64,000 bases of DNA from Capra hircus (lineage: Eukaryota; Chordata; Mammalia; Artiodactyla; Bovidae): positions 70,735,121 through 70,799,120 of the forward strand of contig NC_030814.1 of NCBI RefSeq assembly GCF_001704415.2. The letters are read 5' to 3'. Made by a program: the position numbers and the translations under genes. Each line of letters begins with the position of its first letter. Within the stretch, counting starts at the first letter, position 1. The notes under the pieces were generated by a model. It was not told the DNA's origin and did no database searches. It was given only the letters and a program-made list of their open reading frames with translations. Positions 23,341 through 35,874 of the stretch are shown one piece after another.

Positions 23341-24496
23341 TTGCTGGATCATCAAAAAAGCAAGAGAGTTCCAGAAGAATATCTATTTCTGCTTTATTGA
23401 CTATGCCAAAGCCTTTGACTGTGTGGATCACACTAAACTGCGGAAAACTCTGAAAGAGATGGGAATACCAGACCACCTGACCTGCCTCTTGAGAAACCTC
23501 TATGCAGGTCAGGAAGCAACAGTTAGAACTGGACATGGAACAACAGACTGGTTCCAAATAGGAAAAGGAGTACATCAAGGCTGTATATTGTCACCCTGCT
23601 TGTTTAACTTCTCTGCAGAGTACATCATGAGAAACGCTGGGCTGGAGGAAGTATAAGCTGGAATCAAGATTGCCAAGAGAAATATCAATAACCTCAGATA
23701 TGCAGATGACACCACCCTTATGGCAGAAAGTGAAGAAGAACTGAAGGGCTTCTTGATGACAGTGAAAGAGGAGAGTGAAAAAGTTGGCTTAAAGCTCAAC
23801 ATTCAGAAACCAAATATCATGGCATCCAGTCCCATCACTTCATGGCAAATATATGGGGAAACAGTGGAAACAGGGGCTGACTTTATTTTTCTGGGCTCCA
23901 AAATCACTGCAGATGGTGATTGCAGCCATGAAATTAAAAGACATTTACTCCTTGGAAGGAAAGTTATGTCCAACCTAGACAGGATATTAAAAAGCAGAGA
24001 CATTACTTTGTCAAAAAAGGTCCATCTAGTCAAGGCTATGGTTTTTCCAGTGGTCATGTATGGATGCGAGAGTTGGACCATAAAGAAAGCTGAGAGCTGA
24101 AGAATTGATGGATTTGAACTGTGGTATTGGAGAAGACTCTTGAGAGTCCCTTGGACTGCAAGGAGATCCAACCATTCCATCCTAAAGGAGATCAGTCCTG
24201 GGTGTTCATTGGAAGGACTGATGTTGAAGCTGAAACTCCAATACTTTGGCCACCTGATGCAAAGAGCTGACTCATTAGAAAAGACCCTGATGCTGGGAGG
24301 GATTTGGGGCAGAATGAGAAGGGGACGACAGAGGCTGAAAGGGTTAGATGGCACCACCGACTCAATGGACATGGGTTTGGGTGGACTCCAGGATTTGGTG
24401 ATGGACAGGGAGGCCTGGCGTTCTGCAGTTCAAGGGGTCACAAAGAGTTGGACACGACTGAGCGACTGAACTGAACTGAACTGAACTGAACTGAAT
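23341..24496 (+). mobile_element. BovB, 5'-truncated
   Basis: About 1.15 kb from tgctggatcatcaaaaaagc to a tail with five or six ACTGA units (about 24465-24495). Frames 23423-23656 and 23720-24100 carry the reverse-transcriptase region, and 24140-24469 the C-terminal part. A stop near 23655 separates the first two. The YADD block (tatgcagatgacacc) falls in the 23700 region. Confidence 0.93.
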
Positions 24497-24814
24497 GCTA
24501 TTTAAAGATAAATTATTCTTTAAAATCTATTCTTATCTCCCTTACATAATTAGTAATATACAGCTATTTTTCATCTGTGGATGTGAATTAATTTCTGAAA
24601 GTAGGAAATCTACACAGAGAAATCAATAAATGTTAATGAAACTAGATATCTTAGTAAAGTTAAATATTTGATTTAAATAGATAATTTGAAATAAAGAATT
24701 CAAGACATACATATTTCAACTTCCACAGTAGGACTGAAGAATTGCAAGTCTCACTGAGGATCTGATTTTTGCAAACATGTGTATTTATTCAGCTCTAGGA
24801 AGTTTTCCATTTGA
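24497..24814. other. Unassigned AT-rich sequence
   Basis: About 320 bases with no feature I can name. It lies between a BovB tail and an antisense L1. Confidence 0.4.
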
Positions 24815-26202
24815 TAGTACTCTTTGAAATAATCTTTATTTTTATTTTTTCAGAAATTTTTATTGACTTGCTATTGTTTTAATTTGCATTTCTCTAATAA
24901 TTAGTGATGTTGTGCATTTCTTCATGTGCCTGACAGTCATCTGTATCTCTTCTCTGGGAAAATACTCAGGTGTTCTGCCCATTTTTCAATCAGGTTTTTT
25001 CTAATATTAAGATGTATGGGCTATTTATATATTTTGAATATTAACTCCTTATTGGTCACAGTACTTGCAAAGATTTTCACCCATTCACTTGATTATCTTT
25101 TCAGTTTGTCAATGGTTACTTTTTTATAAAAGTTCTTTTAAGTTTATTTAGGCCTAGTTGTTAATTTTTGTTTTTTCATTTTTTAAGCATTAGAAGGCAG
25201 ATCCCCAAATGAAAATAGAGACATTACTTTGCCCTCAAAGGTCGTCTAGTCAAGGCTACAGTTTTTCCAATAATCATGTATGGATATGAGAGTTGGACTA
25301 TAAAGAAAGCTGAGCACCAAAGAACTTATGATTTTGAACTGTAGTGCTGGAGAAGACTCTTGAGAGTCCCTTGGACTGCAAGGATATCCTACCAGTCCAT
25401 CCTAAAGGAGATCAGTCCTGAGTGTTCACTGAAAGGACTGATGTTGAAGTTGAAGCTCCAATACTTCGGCCACCTGATGCAAAGAACTGACTCATTTGAA
25501 AAGACTCTGATGATGAGAAAGATTGAAGGCAAGAGGAGAAGGGAACAACCTAGGATGAGATGGTTGGATGGCATCACTGACTCAATGGACATGAGTTTGG
25601 GTAAACTCTTGGAGTTGGTGATGGACAGGGAGGCCTGTGTGCTGCAGTCCATGGGGTTGCAAAGAGTCGGATATGACTGAGCAACTGAATTGAGCTGAAC
25701 TGATGTCAAAGAATATTATGCTTATGTTCTCTTCTAGGATTGTGTGTATATGTGTGTGTGTGTGCTCTTACCTTTAGAATTTTAAGCTATTATGAGTTTG
25801 TTTTTGTGTATGGTCTGAGGGAATATTTTAATCATATTTTTACATGTCACTGTCCAGTTTTCCCAGCACTGTTTGTTGAAAAAATTTGTACTTTATTATC
25901 TCCTTGTCTTTAATTGAGTATAGATGCGTTGGTTCATTTCCGGACTCTTTATTCTGTTCCACTGATATGTATCAGATTTCTGTAGCTTCGTTGTAGTCTA
26001 GTCAGGAAGGGTGATAACCCCAGCTTTATTCTTTTTTCTCAGGATTGCTTCATCAATTCATTCTTTTGTGATTCCATATGAATTTTAAGATTATTTTCCC
26101 TAGTTCTGTGGAAAACATACTGGATACTTTGATAGGGATTGCATTATATCTGGATATTCTTCAGGTTTTTTGACACTTTAATAATATAAATTCTTTCAAT
26201 CC
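24815..26202 (-). mobile_element. L1 ORF2 fragment in inverted orientation
   Basis: Antisense ORF2 sequence (atttgcatttctctaataat near 24886; gttaatttttgttttttcat near 25160), interrupted by a BovB at 25213-25705, then continuing to about 26202. The adjoining segment from 26203 is L1 in plus orientation. The pair looks like one 5'-inverted L1 (twin priming). Confidence 0.7.
25213..25706 (+). mobile_element. BovB 3' fragment
   Basis: About 490 bp that starts agagacattactttgcc and ends gcaactgaattgagctgaactga. The C-terminal frame 25360-25680 reads MRVPWTARISYQSILKEI and continues. Inserted in the antisense L1. Confidence 0.92.
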
Positions 26203-26708
26203 TTATCAAAATGCTCGTGACATTCACAGAACTAGAACAAATAATTCTAAAATTTATGTGGAAGTAAAAAGATAAAGAAGCTGAATATCATTCAGCCATG
26301 AGAAAGAATGAATATCTTACCACTTACAACAAAATGGGCGAATTTTAGGGCATTAAGCTAAGTAAAATATGTCAGAGAGAAAAAGATACACACTATATTA
26401 TCTCACTATTTGGTCAAATTTAAAAAAAAAAACAAACAAACGCCCAAGCATATGGAGTTACAGAACAGATTGTTGCCTGAGCCGGGATGTAGAAATTGAG
26501 CAAATATGGATGAATATTGTCAAAAAAGTACAAATTTCAGCTATAAAATGAATAAGTTATGGGGCTATAATGTACAACATGGGACTATAATTAATATAAT
26601 TGTACCTTATACTTTGATGTAGCCAGGAGAGGGAATCTTGCAAATTCTCATCATGTGAAAAAAATGTAACCATGTATGGTAATGACTGCTAACTTGATTT
26701 ATTGTAGT
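26203..26708 (+). mobile_element. L1 3' end, plus orientation
   Basis: Begins with ORF2 text (acattcacagaactagaac), jumps near 26270 to cattcagccatgagaaag, and ends with the 3' UTR gggctataatgtacaacatg. It is probably the 3' part of the same twin-primed L1 as 24815-26202. A BovB follows at once. Confidence 0.65.
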
Positions 26709-27167
26709 GATTCAATTCAGTTCAGTTCAGTCGCTCAGTCGTGTCCAACTCTCTGCAACCCCATGAATCGCAGCATGCCAGTCCTCCCTGTCCATCACCA
26801 ACTCCTGGAGTTTACCAAACTCATGTCCATTGAGTCTGTATGCCATCCAGCCATCTCATTCTCTGTCGTCCCCTTCTCCTCCTGCCCCCGATCCCTCCCA
26901 GCATCAGGGTCTTTTCCAGTGAGTCAACTCTTTGCATGAGGTAGCCAAGGTATTGGAGTTTCAGCTTTAGCATCATTCCTTCCAAAGAAATCCTTCCAAA
27001 AATCTCCTTCAGAATGGACTGGTTGGATCTCCTTGCAGTCCAAGGGACTCTCAAGAGTCTTCTCCAACACCACAGTTCAAAAGCATCAATTCTTCGGTGC
27101 TCAGCTTTCTTTACAGCCCAACTCTCATATCCATACATGACCACTGGAAAAACCATAGCCTTGACTA
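26709..27167 (-). mobile_element. BovB 3' fragment
   Basis: Minus-strand BovB from the ttcagttcagttcagtcgct tail to catagccttgactagg. The C-terminal frame continues as an open frame from 27249 to 26821, with LVKAMVFPVVMYGYESWAVK. 5'-truncated. Confidence 0.92.
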
Positions 27168-27830
27168 GGAGAGAAATAAAATAGAGGAGAGCAAAACAAT
27201 ATAAAAAAATCAACAAATGGTTCTTTGCAAAGATCCACAAGAATGACAAAACTTTAAATACATTGCTAAAAAAAAGGCAGAAGATTCAACTACTCAAAAT
27301 AAGAAATCAATGTTGTGAGCATTACTGCTAAAATAATAGAAACAAAGAATTCAAAGAGAACACTATATACAATTGCACATCAGCAGATTAGATAATCCAG
27401 ACAAAAGGGACAAATTCCTAAAATGTTCCATCCGAGACTGAATCAAGAAGAAATAGAAAATCTGAATAGACCTATAATTAGTAAGATGATTGAATCAGTA
27501 ATCCAAAAATTCCAATAAAGAACAGCCTTGTGCCACGTAGTTTCACTGTTGCATTCTACTAAATATAATTAGTTAATAATCATCATTCTCAAATGCTTCT
27601 TAAAAATTGAAGAGAAGGAACTCTCTCTAACTCATTCCATGAGGCCAGTATTAATCTTCTACCAAAGCCAAAAGAAAACAATACAAAAAAATAAAACAAT
27701 AGATGGATATACTCGTGAATAATAATAGAAATATCTTCAGCACATACTAGCTAGCTGAATGCAGCAGCACATTAAATGGATTGCGAAAAATAACCAAATG
27801 AGATTTATTCCTGGAATCTAAAGATGGTCA
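27168..27830 (+). mobile_element. L1 ORF2 fragment
   Basis: Degenerate plus-strand L1 ORF2 with the reverse-transcriptase region (gacctataattagtaagatg; ctaactcattccatgaggcc). It is split by a BovB and continues at 30105. This L1 is separate from the one ending at 26708, because its internal region lies downstream of that element's 3' end. Confidence 0.7.
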
Positions 27831-30104
27831 GAAAGATTACATTCTCTACACATGGACATCACCAGATGGTCGACACTGAAATCAGATTGATTATATTCTT
27901 TGCAGCCAAAGATGGAGAAGCTCTATGCAGTCAGCAAAAACAAGACCGGGAGCTGACTGTGGCTCAGATCATGAACTCCTTATTGCCAAATTCAGACTGA
28001 AATTGAAGAAAGTGGAGAAAACCACTAGACCATTCAAGTATGACCTAAATCAAATCCCTTATGATTATACAGTGGAAGTGAGAAATAGATTTAAGGGCCT
28101 AGATCTGATAGACAGAGTACCTGATGAACTCTGGATGTAGGTTTGTGACATTGTACAGGAGACAGGAATCAAGACCATCCCCAAGAGTTAGAAATGCAAC
28201 AAAGCAAAATGGCTGTCTGAGGAGGTCTTACAAATAGCTGTGAAAAGATGGGAACCAAAAAGCAAAGGAGAAAAGGAAAGATATACCCATTTGAATGCAG
28301 AGTTCCAAAGAATAGCACAGAAAAATAAGAAAGCCTTCCACAGAGATCAATGCAAAGAAATAGAGGAAAACAATAGAATGAGAAAGACTAGAGATCTCGT
28401 CAAGAAAATTAGAGATACCAAGGGAACATTTCATGCAAAGATGGGCTAAATAAAGGAGAGAAATGGTAGGGACCTAAGAGAAGCAGAAGATATTAAGAAG
28501 AGGTGGCAAGAATACACAGAAGAACTGTACAAAAACGATCTTCATGACCAAGATAATCGTGATGCTGTGATCACTCACCTAGAGCCAGACATCCTAGAAT
28601 GTGAAGTCAAGTGGGCATTAGGAAGCATCACTACGAACAAAGCCAGTGGAGGTGATGGAATTCCAGTTGAGATATTTCAAATCCTAAAAGATGACGCTAT
28701 GAAAGTGCTCCACTCAATATGCCAGCAAATATGGAAAACTCAGCAGTGGCCACAGGACTGGAAAAGCTCAGTTTTCATTCTGATTCCTAAGAAAGGCAAT
28801 GCCAAAGAATGCTCAAGCTACTGCACAATTGCACTCATCTCACACGCTAGTAAAGTAATGCTCAAAATTTTCTAAGCCAGGCTTCAACAATATGTGAACC
28901 ATGAACTTCCTGATGTTCAAGCTGGTCTTAGAAAAGGCAGAGGAACCAGATCAATTGCCAGCATCCACTGGATCATCGAAAAAGCAAGAGAGCTCCAGGG
29001 GAGAAAAAACATCTATTTCTGCTTTATTGTTTATGCCAAAGCCTTTGACTGTGTGGATCACAATAAACTGTGGAAAATTCTGAAAGAGATGGGAATACCA
29101 GACCGCCTGACCTGCCTCTTGAGAAATCTGTATGCAAGTCAAGAAGCAACAGTTAGAACTAAACATGGAACAACAGACTGGTTCCAAATCAGAAAAGAAG
29201 TACATCGTGACTGTATATTGTCACCGTGCTTATTTAACTTATACGCAGAATGCATTATGAGATACACTGGGCTAGAGGAAGCACAAGCTGGAATCAAGAT
29301 TGCCGGGAGAAATATCAATAACCTCAGATATGCAGATGACACCACCCTTATGGCAGAAAGTGAAGAGGAACTCAAAAGCCTCTTGATGAAAGTAAAAGAG
29401 GAGAGTGAAAAAGTTGGCTTAAAGCTCAACATTCAGAAAACAAAGATCATGGCATCCGGTCCTATCATTTCATGACAAATAGATGGGAAACTGGAAACAA
29501 TGTCAAACTTTATTTTGGGGGGCTCCAAAATCACTGCATATGGTGACTGCAGCCATGAAATAAAAAGACGCTTACTCCTTGGAATAAAAGTTATGACCAA
29601 CCTAGACAGCATATTAAAAAGCAGAGACATCACTTTGTCAACAAAGGTCAATCTAGTCAAGGCTATGTTCTTTCCGGTAGTCATGTATGGAAGTGAGAGT
29701 TGGACTATAAAGAAAGCTGAGCACTGAAGAATTGATGCTTTTGAACTGTAGCATTAGAGAAGACTCTTGAGAGCCCCTTGGACTGCAAGGAGATCCAAAC
29801 AGTCCATCCTAAAGGAGATCAGTCCTGAATATTCATGGGAAGGACTGATGTTGAAGCTGAAACTCCAATACTTTGGCCACCTGATACGAAGAGCTGACTC
29901 ATTGGAAAAGATCCTAATGCTGGGATAGATTGAAGGCTGGAGGAGAGGAGACAACAGAGCATGAGATGGTTGGATGGCATCACCGACTCAATGGACATGG
30001 GTTTGAGTAAACTCCGGGAGTTGGTGATGAACAGGGAAGCCTGGCGTGCTGCAGTCCATGGGGTCACAGAGAGTCGGACACGACTGAGAGACTGAACTGA
30101 ACTG
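27831..30104 (+). mobile_element. BovB, 2.3 kb, 5'-truncated
   Basis: Starts within the endonuclease C-terminus (tctctacacatggacatcac; GADCGSDHELLIAKFRLKLK in the frame 27925-28140) and runs to the actgaactgaactgaa tail. Frames 28240-28449, 28567-28875 and 28894-29475 cover the linker and reverse transcriptase, with RYADDTTLMAESEEELKSLL intact. Stops near 28138, 28447, 28874 and 29473 break it. aaagatggtc at about 27820-27829 and 30105-30114 forms a 10-bp target duplication in L1. A short non-BovB stretch (about 27830-27842) precedes the match. Confidence 0.92.
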
Positions 30105-30535
30105 AAAGATGGTCCAATGTATGGAAAGAAATAAATGTAATAGCTAAGAGTAAAACACTGATGCTTTTTCAGAGAATGATGCCTGCTTTTGCCATTTCTA
30201 CTCAACATAATACAGGAGGACTCTGCTAGAGAAAATATGCAAGAAAAAAGATATGAAAAAAATCTATGTTAAAAAAAGAAGTAAAAATCATCCTTCTTCA
30301 TAGAAATGGTGTAATGTGTAGAAACCCTCAGATTACACACAGACACAGACACAGACACAGAACAAATGCACACATTTGGACTCACTAGGGAAATTCAGCA
30401 AAGTTGCACAAGAAAAAATCAACACACCTAAGTTATTGTGCTTCTACATGCTCATGAAGAACTGTTCAAAAAAGAATAAATATTCTTAGCAATAAACTCA
30501 AATAGTGAGGCAAAACTGTACTATCATTCAATGTG
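30105..30535 (+). mobile_element. L1 ORF2 fragment (continues from 27830)
   Basis: Resumes with the text following ggatggttcaac in L1 ORF2 and continues to about 30535. A small (CACAGA)n run, acacagacacagacacag, lies at 30340-30361. Confidence 0.6.
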
Positions 30536-31229
30536 GAAGGGATAGATTTTTTTTTCAACAAATTACATTGAGTAAAGTGAAAAATGAAGGTAAGATAGGT
30601 TTTTTTTTAATTCATAATGAGATCCAAAACAGAGTCCTTTCCTTGGGATGAGAACAATCCCTGGGATGATCAGTCCTTTCAATTTGGCCAATGAAAGGGC
30701 AGTGCTTTGTTTTCTCTGGGATAGACATTCATCCTGGATACAGATTTCCGTTTCCTGCATGCTGTGCTTCTAGGTGTATTACCAATCGTCATGGTGTCCC
30801 ACACACACTGCACAGGAAATGAAGTGTGACAATGAGCAACTGCTCATGGAATCCACTGGTCCTTCCCTTTTCCAACCATCCTGAAGCAGGTGGCCCAACA
30901 CAACAGTGGAATGGGGTTTTGAGGACAGAGAATCTGTGTCCCCTGTGTGGAGATTCCTTGTAGGAACGGTGCACTGTTCTTTGGGGAGGTGCAAAATTTC
31001 TAAATCATCATCCTTTATAAGGATTTCTCCCAAAACCAGGGCTCAAGGGTCCAGGACACAAACAAGTTTGTCCCATTACAGACTTGGTTACCTTCTTTGT
31101 GACCATATATTATTTGTCCCTGTTCTCTCCACATACTGACCTCCATAAAGTCAGGAAATCTAGTTCACTTTTGTCCTGTTGTACCCCAGCAGCTAGCATA
31201 TTGCCTGCTCTGTGTAAAAATCAAAGTTC
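30536..31229. other. Unassigned sequence, about 0.7 kb
   Basis: Moderate GC, no L1, BovB or SINE similarity that I can see. Overlapping frames on both strands (30906-31139 +, 31033-30779 -, 30974-30789 -) are short and unsupported. The segment near 31165-31215 (gttgtaccccagcagctagc) resembles the core of an ancient MIR or L2 element. It could be an old repeat or unique spacer. Confidence 0.35.
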
Positions 31230-31625
31230 TAATGAATGCATAAACCAAATGGGGTACATCCACACGGTGGAATGTTTCCAGGCTTTCAAAGAAGGAAATT
31301 CAGATACATGCCACAATAAAGATGAACCTTAAGGATATTACACTAAATGAAATAGGCTAGTCACAAAATAACAAATACAGAAAACTTCATTTATATGGCC
31401 TACCCAGAACAGTCAAGTATTTAGAGACAGAAAGCAGAATGGAGGCTTCCAGCATTTGGGGAATTTTATGGAAATAGAGAGCTGCTGTTTAATGGACATA
31501 GAATTTCAGTTTTGCACATTCTCAAGATTTGTTACACAACAATGTAAATATATTTAACACTACTGAACTGTACACTTAAAAATAATTAGCCTCCAAAAAA
31601 TAAATAAATAAAAATATTTCCATTT
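31230..31625 (+). mobile_element. Old L1 3' end
   Basis: Contains the L1 ORF2 terminus (aatggggtacatccacacgg), a 3' UTR with tgaactgtacacttaaaaat, and ends in aaaaaataaataaataaaa at about 31596-31614. Confidence 0.65.
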
Positions 31626-31699
31626 ATATATTACCAAAATATTAATGGTAATTATTTTACCGTAATTTAAAACTCAGCTTCCCCCAAGACTCTCACTAA

Positions 31700-32110
31700 T
31701 GTAGACCTGCTGATTGTCTGGAATCTCATCTCCTCTCTCTCTTGCCCTCTCTTGGCTCAGCCACACTAGCTTTTTCACTGCTAATTGAACATATCAAGCT
31801 CATTCCTACGAGCTTTGCCCATGCTGTTCACTCTGTCTAGAATAATTTTCATGCCCAAATCCGTCTTGCCAAACTGGAGCACAACGCAGATGTCACCTGC
31901 ACAGAGGGGTACCCCAGACCTCTGGGTAAAGCTGCTTTTCCCATGTCTCTTTATTGATGTTCTTACTGCTTCTGAAATCACTTAATTTAAACATTTATTC
32001 TCCTGTAAGGTGTCTCTTGTCGATGCTAGATGAGGGTGGCGGCACTGCCTGTCTTGTCACTGTGATTCCTGCTACCAGCCTCTGTGTCAACTGAATGAAA
32101 ATGTAAATGG
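31700..32110 (+). mobile_element. Ancient L2 LINE fragment
   Basis: Weak but consistent match to the mammalian L2 3' region: the order gcccatgctgttcactctgt, agaataattttcatg, atgtcacctgcacag and gtctctttattgatgttctt is that of L2. The two opposing 66-aa frames at 31781-31985 are antisense shadows of each other and are not taken as genes. Confidence 0.6.
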
Positions 32111-32220
32111 AAAAGTGCTTCACAAATAAAAACAGTTCACAAACTGACTGGGAGAAATGAACCTCAGTGGGTACAGACTTTCTGCTCAGGGTGATGAAAA
32201 GCTTTGGAACCGGTGATGAG

Positions 32221-32379
32221 GGGGCTTCCCAGGTGGCTATAGCGGTAAAGAACCCACCTGCCAGTACAGGAGATATAAGAGACCAGGTTCAATCTCTGAG
32301 TTGGGAAGATCCCCTGGAGGAGAGCTCGACAACCCACTTCAGTACTCTTGCCTGGAGAATCCCATGGGCAGAGGAGCCA
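32221..32379 (+). mobile_element. Bov-tA SINE
   Basis: Starts gggcttcccaggtggctata and continues through cctggagaatcccatgggc to gaggagcca. Truncated at its 3' end, next to a small BovB piece. Confidence 0.88.
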
Positions 32380-32436
32380 GATGCCATGATTTTAATTTTT
32401 TTAATATTGATCTTTAAGCTGACTTTTTCACTCTTT
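32380..32436 (-). mobile_element. Small BovB fragment
   Basis: About 57 bases, gatgccatgattttaat through ctgactttttcactc, match minus-strand BovB just after the YADD region. A younger L1 follows. Confidence 0.7.
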
Positions 32437-33271
32437 TTTTTTCTTTTTAATTTATTTTTTTATTGAAGGATAATTGCTTTACAGAATTTTTGTTTTCTGT
32501 CAAACCTCAACATGAATCAGCCACAGGTATACATATACCCCCTCCCTTTTGAACCTCCCTTCCATCTCCCTCCCCCTCCCACCCCTCTAGATTGATACAG
32601 AGCCCCTGTTGGAGTTTCCTGAGCCATACGGCAAATTCCCATTGGCTGTCTATTTTACATATTGTAAGGTAAGTTTCCATGTTACTCTTTCCATACATCT
32701 CACCCTCTCCTCCCCTGTCCCCATGTCCATAAATCTATTCTCCATGCCTGTTTCTCCATTGCTGCTCTGTAAATAAGTTCTTCAATACCATTCTTCTAGA
32801 TTCCATATGTATGTGTTAGAATACATTATTTATCCTTTTCTTTCTGACACATTTCACTCTGTATAATAGGTTTTAGGTTCATCCACCACATCAGAATTGA
32901 TTCAAATGTGTTCCTTTGTATGGCTGAGTAATATTCCTCTGCATATATGTACCACAACTTATTTATCCATTCATCTGTCAGTGGGCATCTAGGTTGCTTC
33001 CATGTTCTAGCTATTGTAAATAGCGCTGCAATGAATATTAGGGTACATGCGTCTTTTTCAATTTTGGTTTCCTCAGGGTTTATGCCTGAGGAGTGGGATT
33101 GCTGGATCATAGGGTGGTCTTATTTCTAGCTTTTTAAGGAATCTCTATACCATTTTCCACAGTGGCTGTATCAATTTACATTCCCACCAATAGTGCAAGA
33201 GGGTTCCCTTTCCTCCACACCCTCTTCAGCATTTATCGTTTGTAGACTTTTTGTTGATGGCCATTCTGACT
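32437..33271 (-). mobile_element. Bovine L1 3' end
   Basis: Minus-strand L1 with its poly(A) as a T-rich start (ttttttttcttttt) at 32437. The 3' UTR and ORF2 C-terminus run to 33271; the frame 33110-32826 reads [20 protein letters not shown]. It ends where a plus-strand BovB begins. Confidence 0.88.
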
Positions 33272-34137
33272 TATTTAACTTATATGCAGAGTACATCATG
33301 AGAAACGCTGGGCTGGATGAAGCACAAGTTGGAATCAAGATTGCTAGGAGAAATATCAATTACCTCAGATATGCAGATAACACAACCTTTATGGCAGAAA
33401 GCAAAGAAGAACTAAAGAGCCTCTTGATGAAAGTAAAAGAGGAGAGTGAAAGAGTTGGCTTAAAGCTCAACATTCAGAAAACTAAGATCAAGGCATCTGG
33501 TCCGATCACTTCATGGTAAATAAGTGGGGAAACAGTGACAGACTTTATTTTGGGGGGCTCCAAAAATCACTGCAGATGGTGACTTCAGCCATGAAATTAA
33601 AAGACACTTGCTCCTTGGAAGTTATGACCAACCTAGACAGCATGTTAAAAAGCAGAGACATTACTTTGCCAACACAGGTCTGTCTAGTAAAGGCTATGGT
33701 TTTTACAGTAGTCATGTATGGAAGTGGGAGTTGGACCATAAAGAAAGCTGAGTGCTGAAGAATTGATGCTTTTGAACTGCAGTGTTGGAGAAGACTCTTG
33801 AGAGTCCCTTGGACTGCAAGGAGATCCAACCAGTCCATTCTAAAGGAAATCAGTCCTGAATATTTGTTGAAAGGACTGATGTTGAAGCTGAAACTCCAAT
33901 ACTTTGGCCACCTGATGCAAAAAACCGACTCATTTGAAAAGACCCTGATGCTGGGAAATACTGAAGGTGGGAGAAGAAGGGGATGACAGATGAGATGGTT
34001 GGATGGCAACACTGACTCAATGGACATGAGTTTGAGTAAAGTCTGGGAATTGGTGATAGACAGGGAGGCCTGGAGTGCTGCAGTCCAAGGGGCGGCAGAG
34101 GCGGACACGGCTGAACAACTGAACTGAACTGACTGAG
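33272..34137 (+). mobile_element. BovB, 5'-truncated, at the duplication edge
   Basis: Runs from ttatttaacttatatgcag to aactgaactgaactga. The frame 33193-33519 carries RYADNTTFMAESKEELKSLL, so the catalytic YADD is YADN. The C-terminal part is open at 33798-33986. It abuts the place where similarity between the two receptor arms stops (about 34140). Confidence 0.92.
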
Positions 34138-34525
34138 ACCTCTGTTGGTATTAAGATCACTCATGACAGTTTTGTTGCATCCTATGTATTTTGGAAAGTT
34201 GTGCTCTCATTTTTATTCTTTTAACTATTTCCTGATTTCCTCTTTGATTTCTTCATTTACCCATTAGTTTGGGTTTTTATAGTGTTACTTAGTAATATGG
34301 GTTTTTTTAGTTATATGTGTTTTTCTCATTTTATTTCCTATAATTGATTTCTGGTTTCATACCTTTGTGCTCCAAAAATGCAAAAGCAATTTTCATACTT
34401 TTAAATTTGAGGCTTGTTTATTGGGCTATCATGTGACCTACCCTGGAGTATATACTCCATGTGCACTATAAAAATGTGTGTTGTGTTGTTTTTCAGAATT
34501 GAATCTCCTGTATGTATTTATTAAG

Positions 34526-34738
34526 TGAAAGGGAAGTAGCTCAGTCATGTCCGACTCTTTGCGACCCCACGGACTGTAGCCTACCAGGCTTCTCCATCCC
34601 TGGGATTCTCCAGGCAAGAATGCTGGAGTGGGTTGCCATTTCCTTCTCCAAAAGATCTTCCCAACCCAGGGATTGAACCTGGGTCTCCCACATTGCAGGC
34701 AGGCGCTTTACCATCTGAGCCACCAGGGAAGTCCTGTG
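34526..34738 (-). mobile_element. Bov-tA SINE with 9-bp target duplication
   Basis: Full SINE in reverse (tgaaagggaagtagctcagt to gagccaccagggaagtcc), flanked by tttattaag at 34517-34525 and 34739-34747. Specific to the right arm. Confidence 0.92.
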
Positions 34739-35165
34739 TTTATTAAGAACAACTATTCTAACATGTCATTCAAGACCACTGTTGATTTTCTGTCTAGATA
34801 ATCAGTCCATTGATATAAATGGGATGTTAACATTTCCTGTTGTTCTTGTATTATTGTCAATATCTCCCTTTATATGTCAATATTTACTTTATCCTTTAGT
34901 TTCTCTCATCTTAGGCACATATATACTAGCAAATATATATATATTATAATATATTCTTCTTGTGTTGATTCCTTTCACATTATATAATACCCTTCTTTGT
35001 CTCATATAATAAAGATAAATTTGTTTTAAAGTCTATTTTGTCTGATATGGATACTGCAACCGCTCTTTCTTATAATGTTCATATGCATAAAATATCTTCT
35101 TGCAGTCCCTTACATTTATCCTTTGTGAAAAATTTAGCTCTGAAGTTAGTCTCTTACATGAAGCA

Positions 35166-35393
35166 TATATGTGTGTGCTCAGTCACTCACTCACGTCTAA
35201 CTCTTTGCAACCCTATGGACCTTTTAGCCCTCCAGGCTTTTTTGTCCATGGAATTTTTCTGAAAAGAATACTGGAGTGGGTTGCCATTTCCTTTTCCAGT
35301 TGATTTTCGCAACCCAGGGATCTAAGCCACATCTCTTACATTTCCTGCATTGGCAGGTGGATTCTTTACCACTGCACCACTTGAGAAGCCCCA
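35166..35393 (-). mobile_element. Bov-tA SINE shared with the left arm
   Basis: Partner of the SINE at 14056-14283: same L1 position, inverted as expected, ending at ccacttgagaagcccc. The frames 35038-35542 running through it are not coding. Confidence 0.9.
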
Positions 35394-35545
35394 GCATTTA
35401 TATGGGTTTTGTTGTCTTATCCTGTCAGGCACCCTATGTCTCTTTACTGAATCATTTACTCCATAGGCACTTAAAGAAATTATTGATATATATATATGTA
35501 ATTTTAAAAATTTTATTACTCATTTTCCAGTTTTTTGGATAATAT

Positions 35546-35874
35546 ATGTCATTTGAGAAAAATTATTTTCAAGTAATCCATGTTGCACCAATTAATCAAA
35601 ATTTCCAAGTCTTTCTTCTCTAAGGCTGGGAACAACTTTGTGAAAGTAGGAAAATGCACAAATGAAAATGGAAAAGTAGGGAAATGGACAAAAGAAAATG
35701 AACAGAAAAAAAATTCATTAGAGAGGAAAACTTCAACAGGTGAGTATACAAATCGTCTAAAGTGTTGAAGTCAAAGAAATGGAAATTTTAAGAAATTAAC
35801 AGAAGGAGCAAATTCAACATTCAGAATCTGATCAAAGAATAGGAATTTCTTGTTTTAAGGTTTTGAGTCCTTCT
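35546..35874 (-). other. 3' flank of the intact receptor gene
   Basis: Matches 13556-13869 in reverse. The 62-aa frame 35580-35768 on the other strand has no support. No clear poly(A) site is assigned. Confidence 0.55.

Larger units (their letters stand above)
34138..35545 (-). mobile_element. Older L1 with SINE insertions, right arm
   Basis: Minus-strand degenerate L1 that mirrors 13870-15345. For example tgttggtattaagatcactc near 34144 pairs with the reverse of the stretch at 15340, and cttcttgtgttgattccttt near 34955 pairs with 14475. SINEs interrupt it at 34526-34738 and 35166-35393. Confidence 0.8.

Noticed and set aside
33193..33519. 108-aa frame as a novel gene
   Set aside because: It joins L1 antisense to BovB reverse transcriptase by chance.
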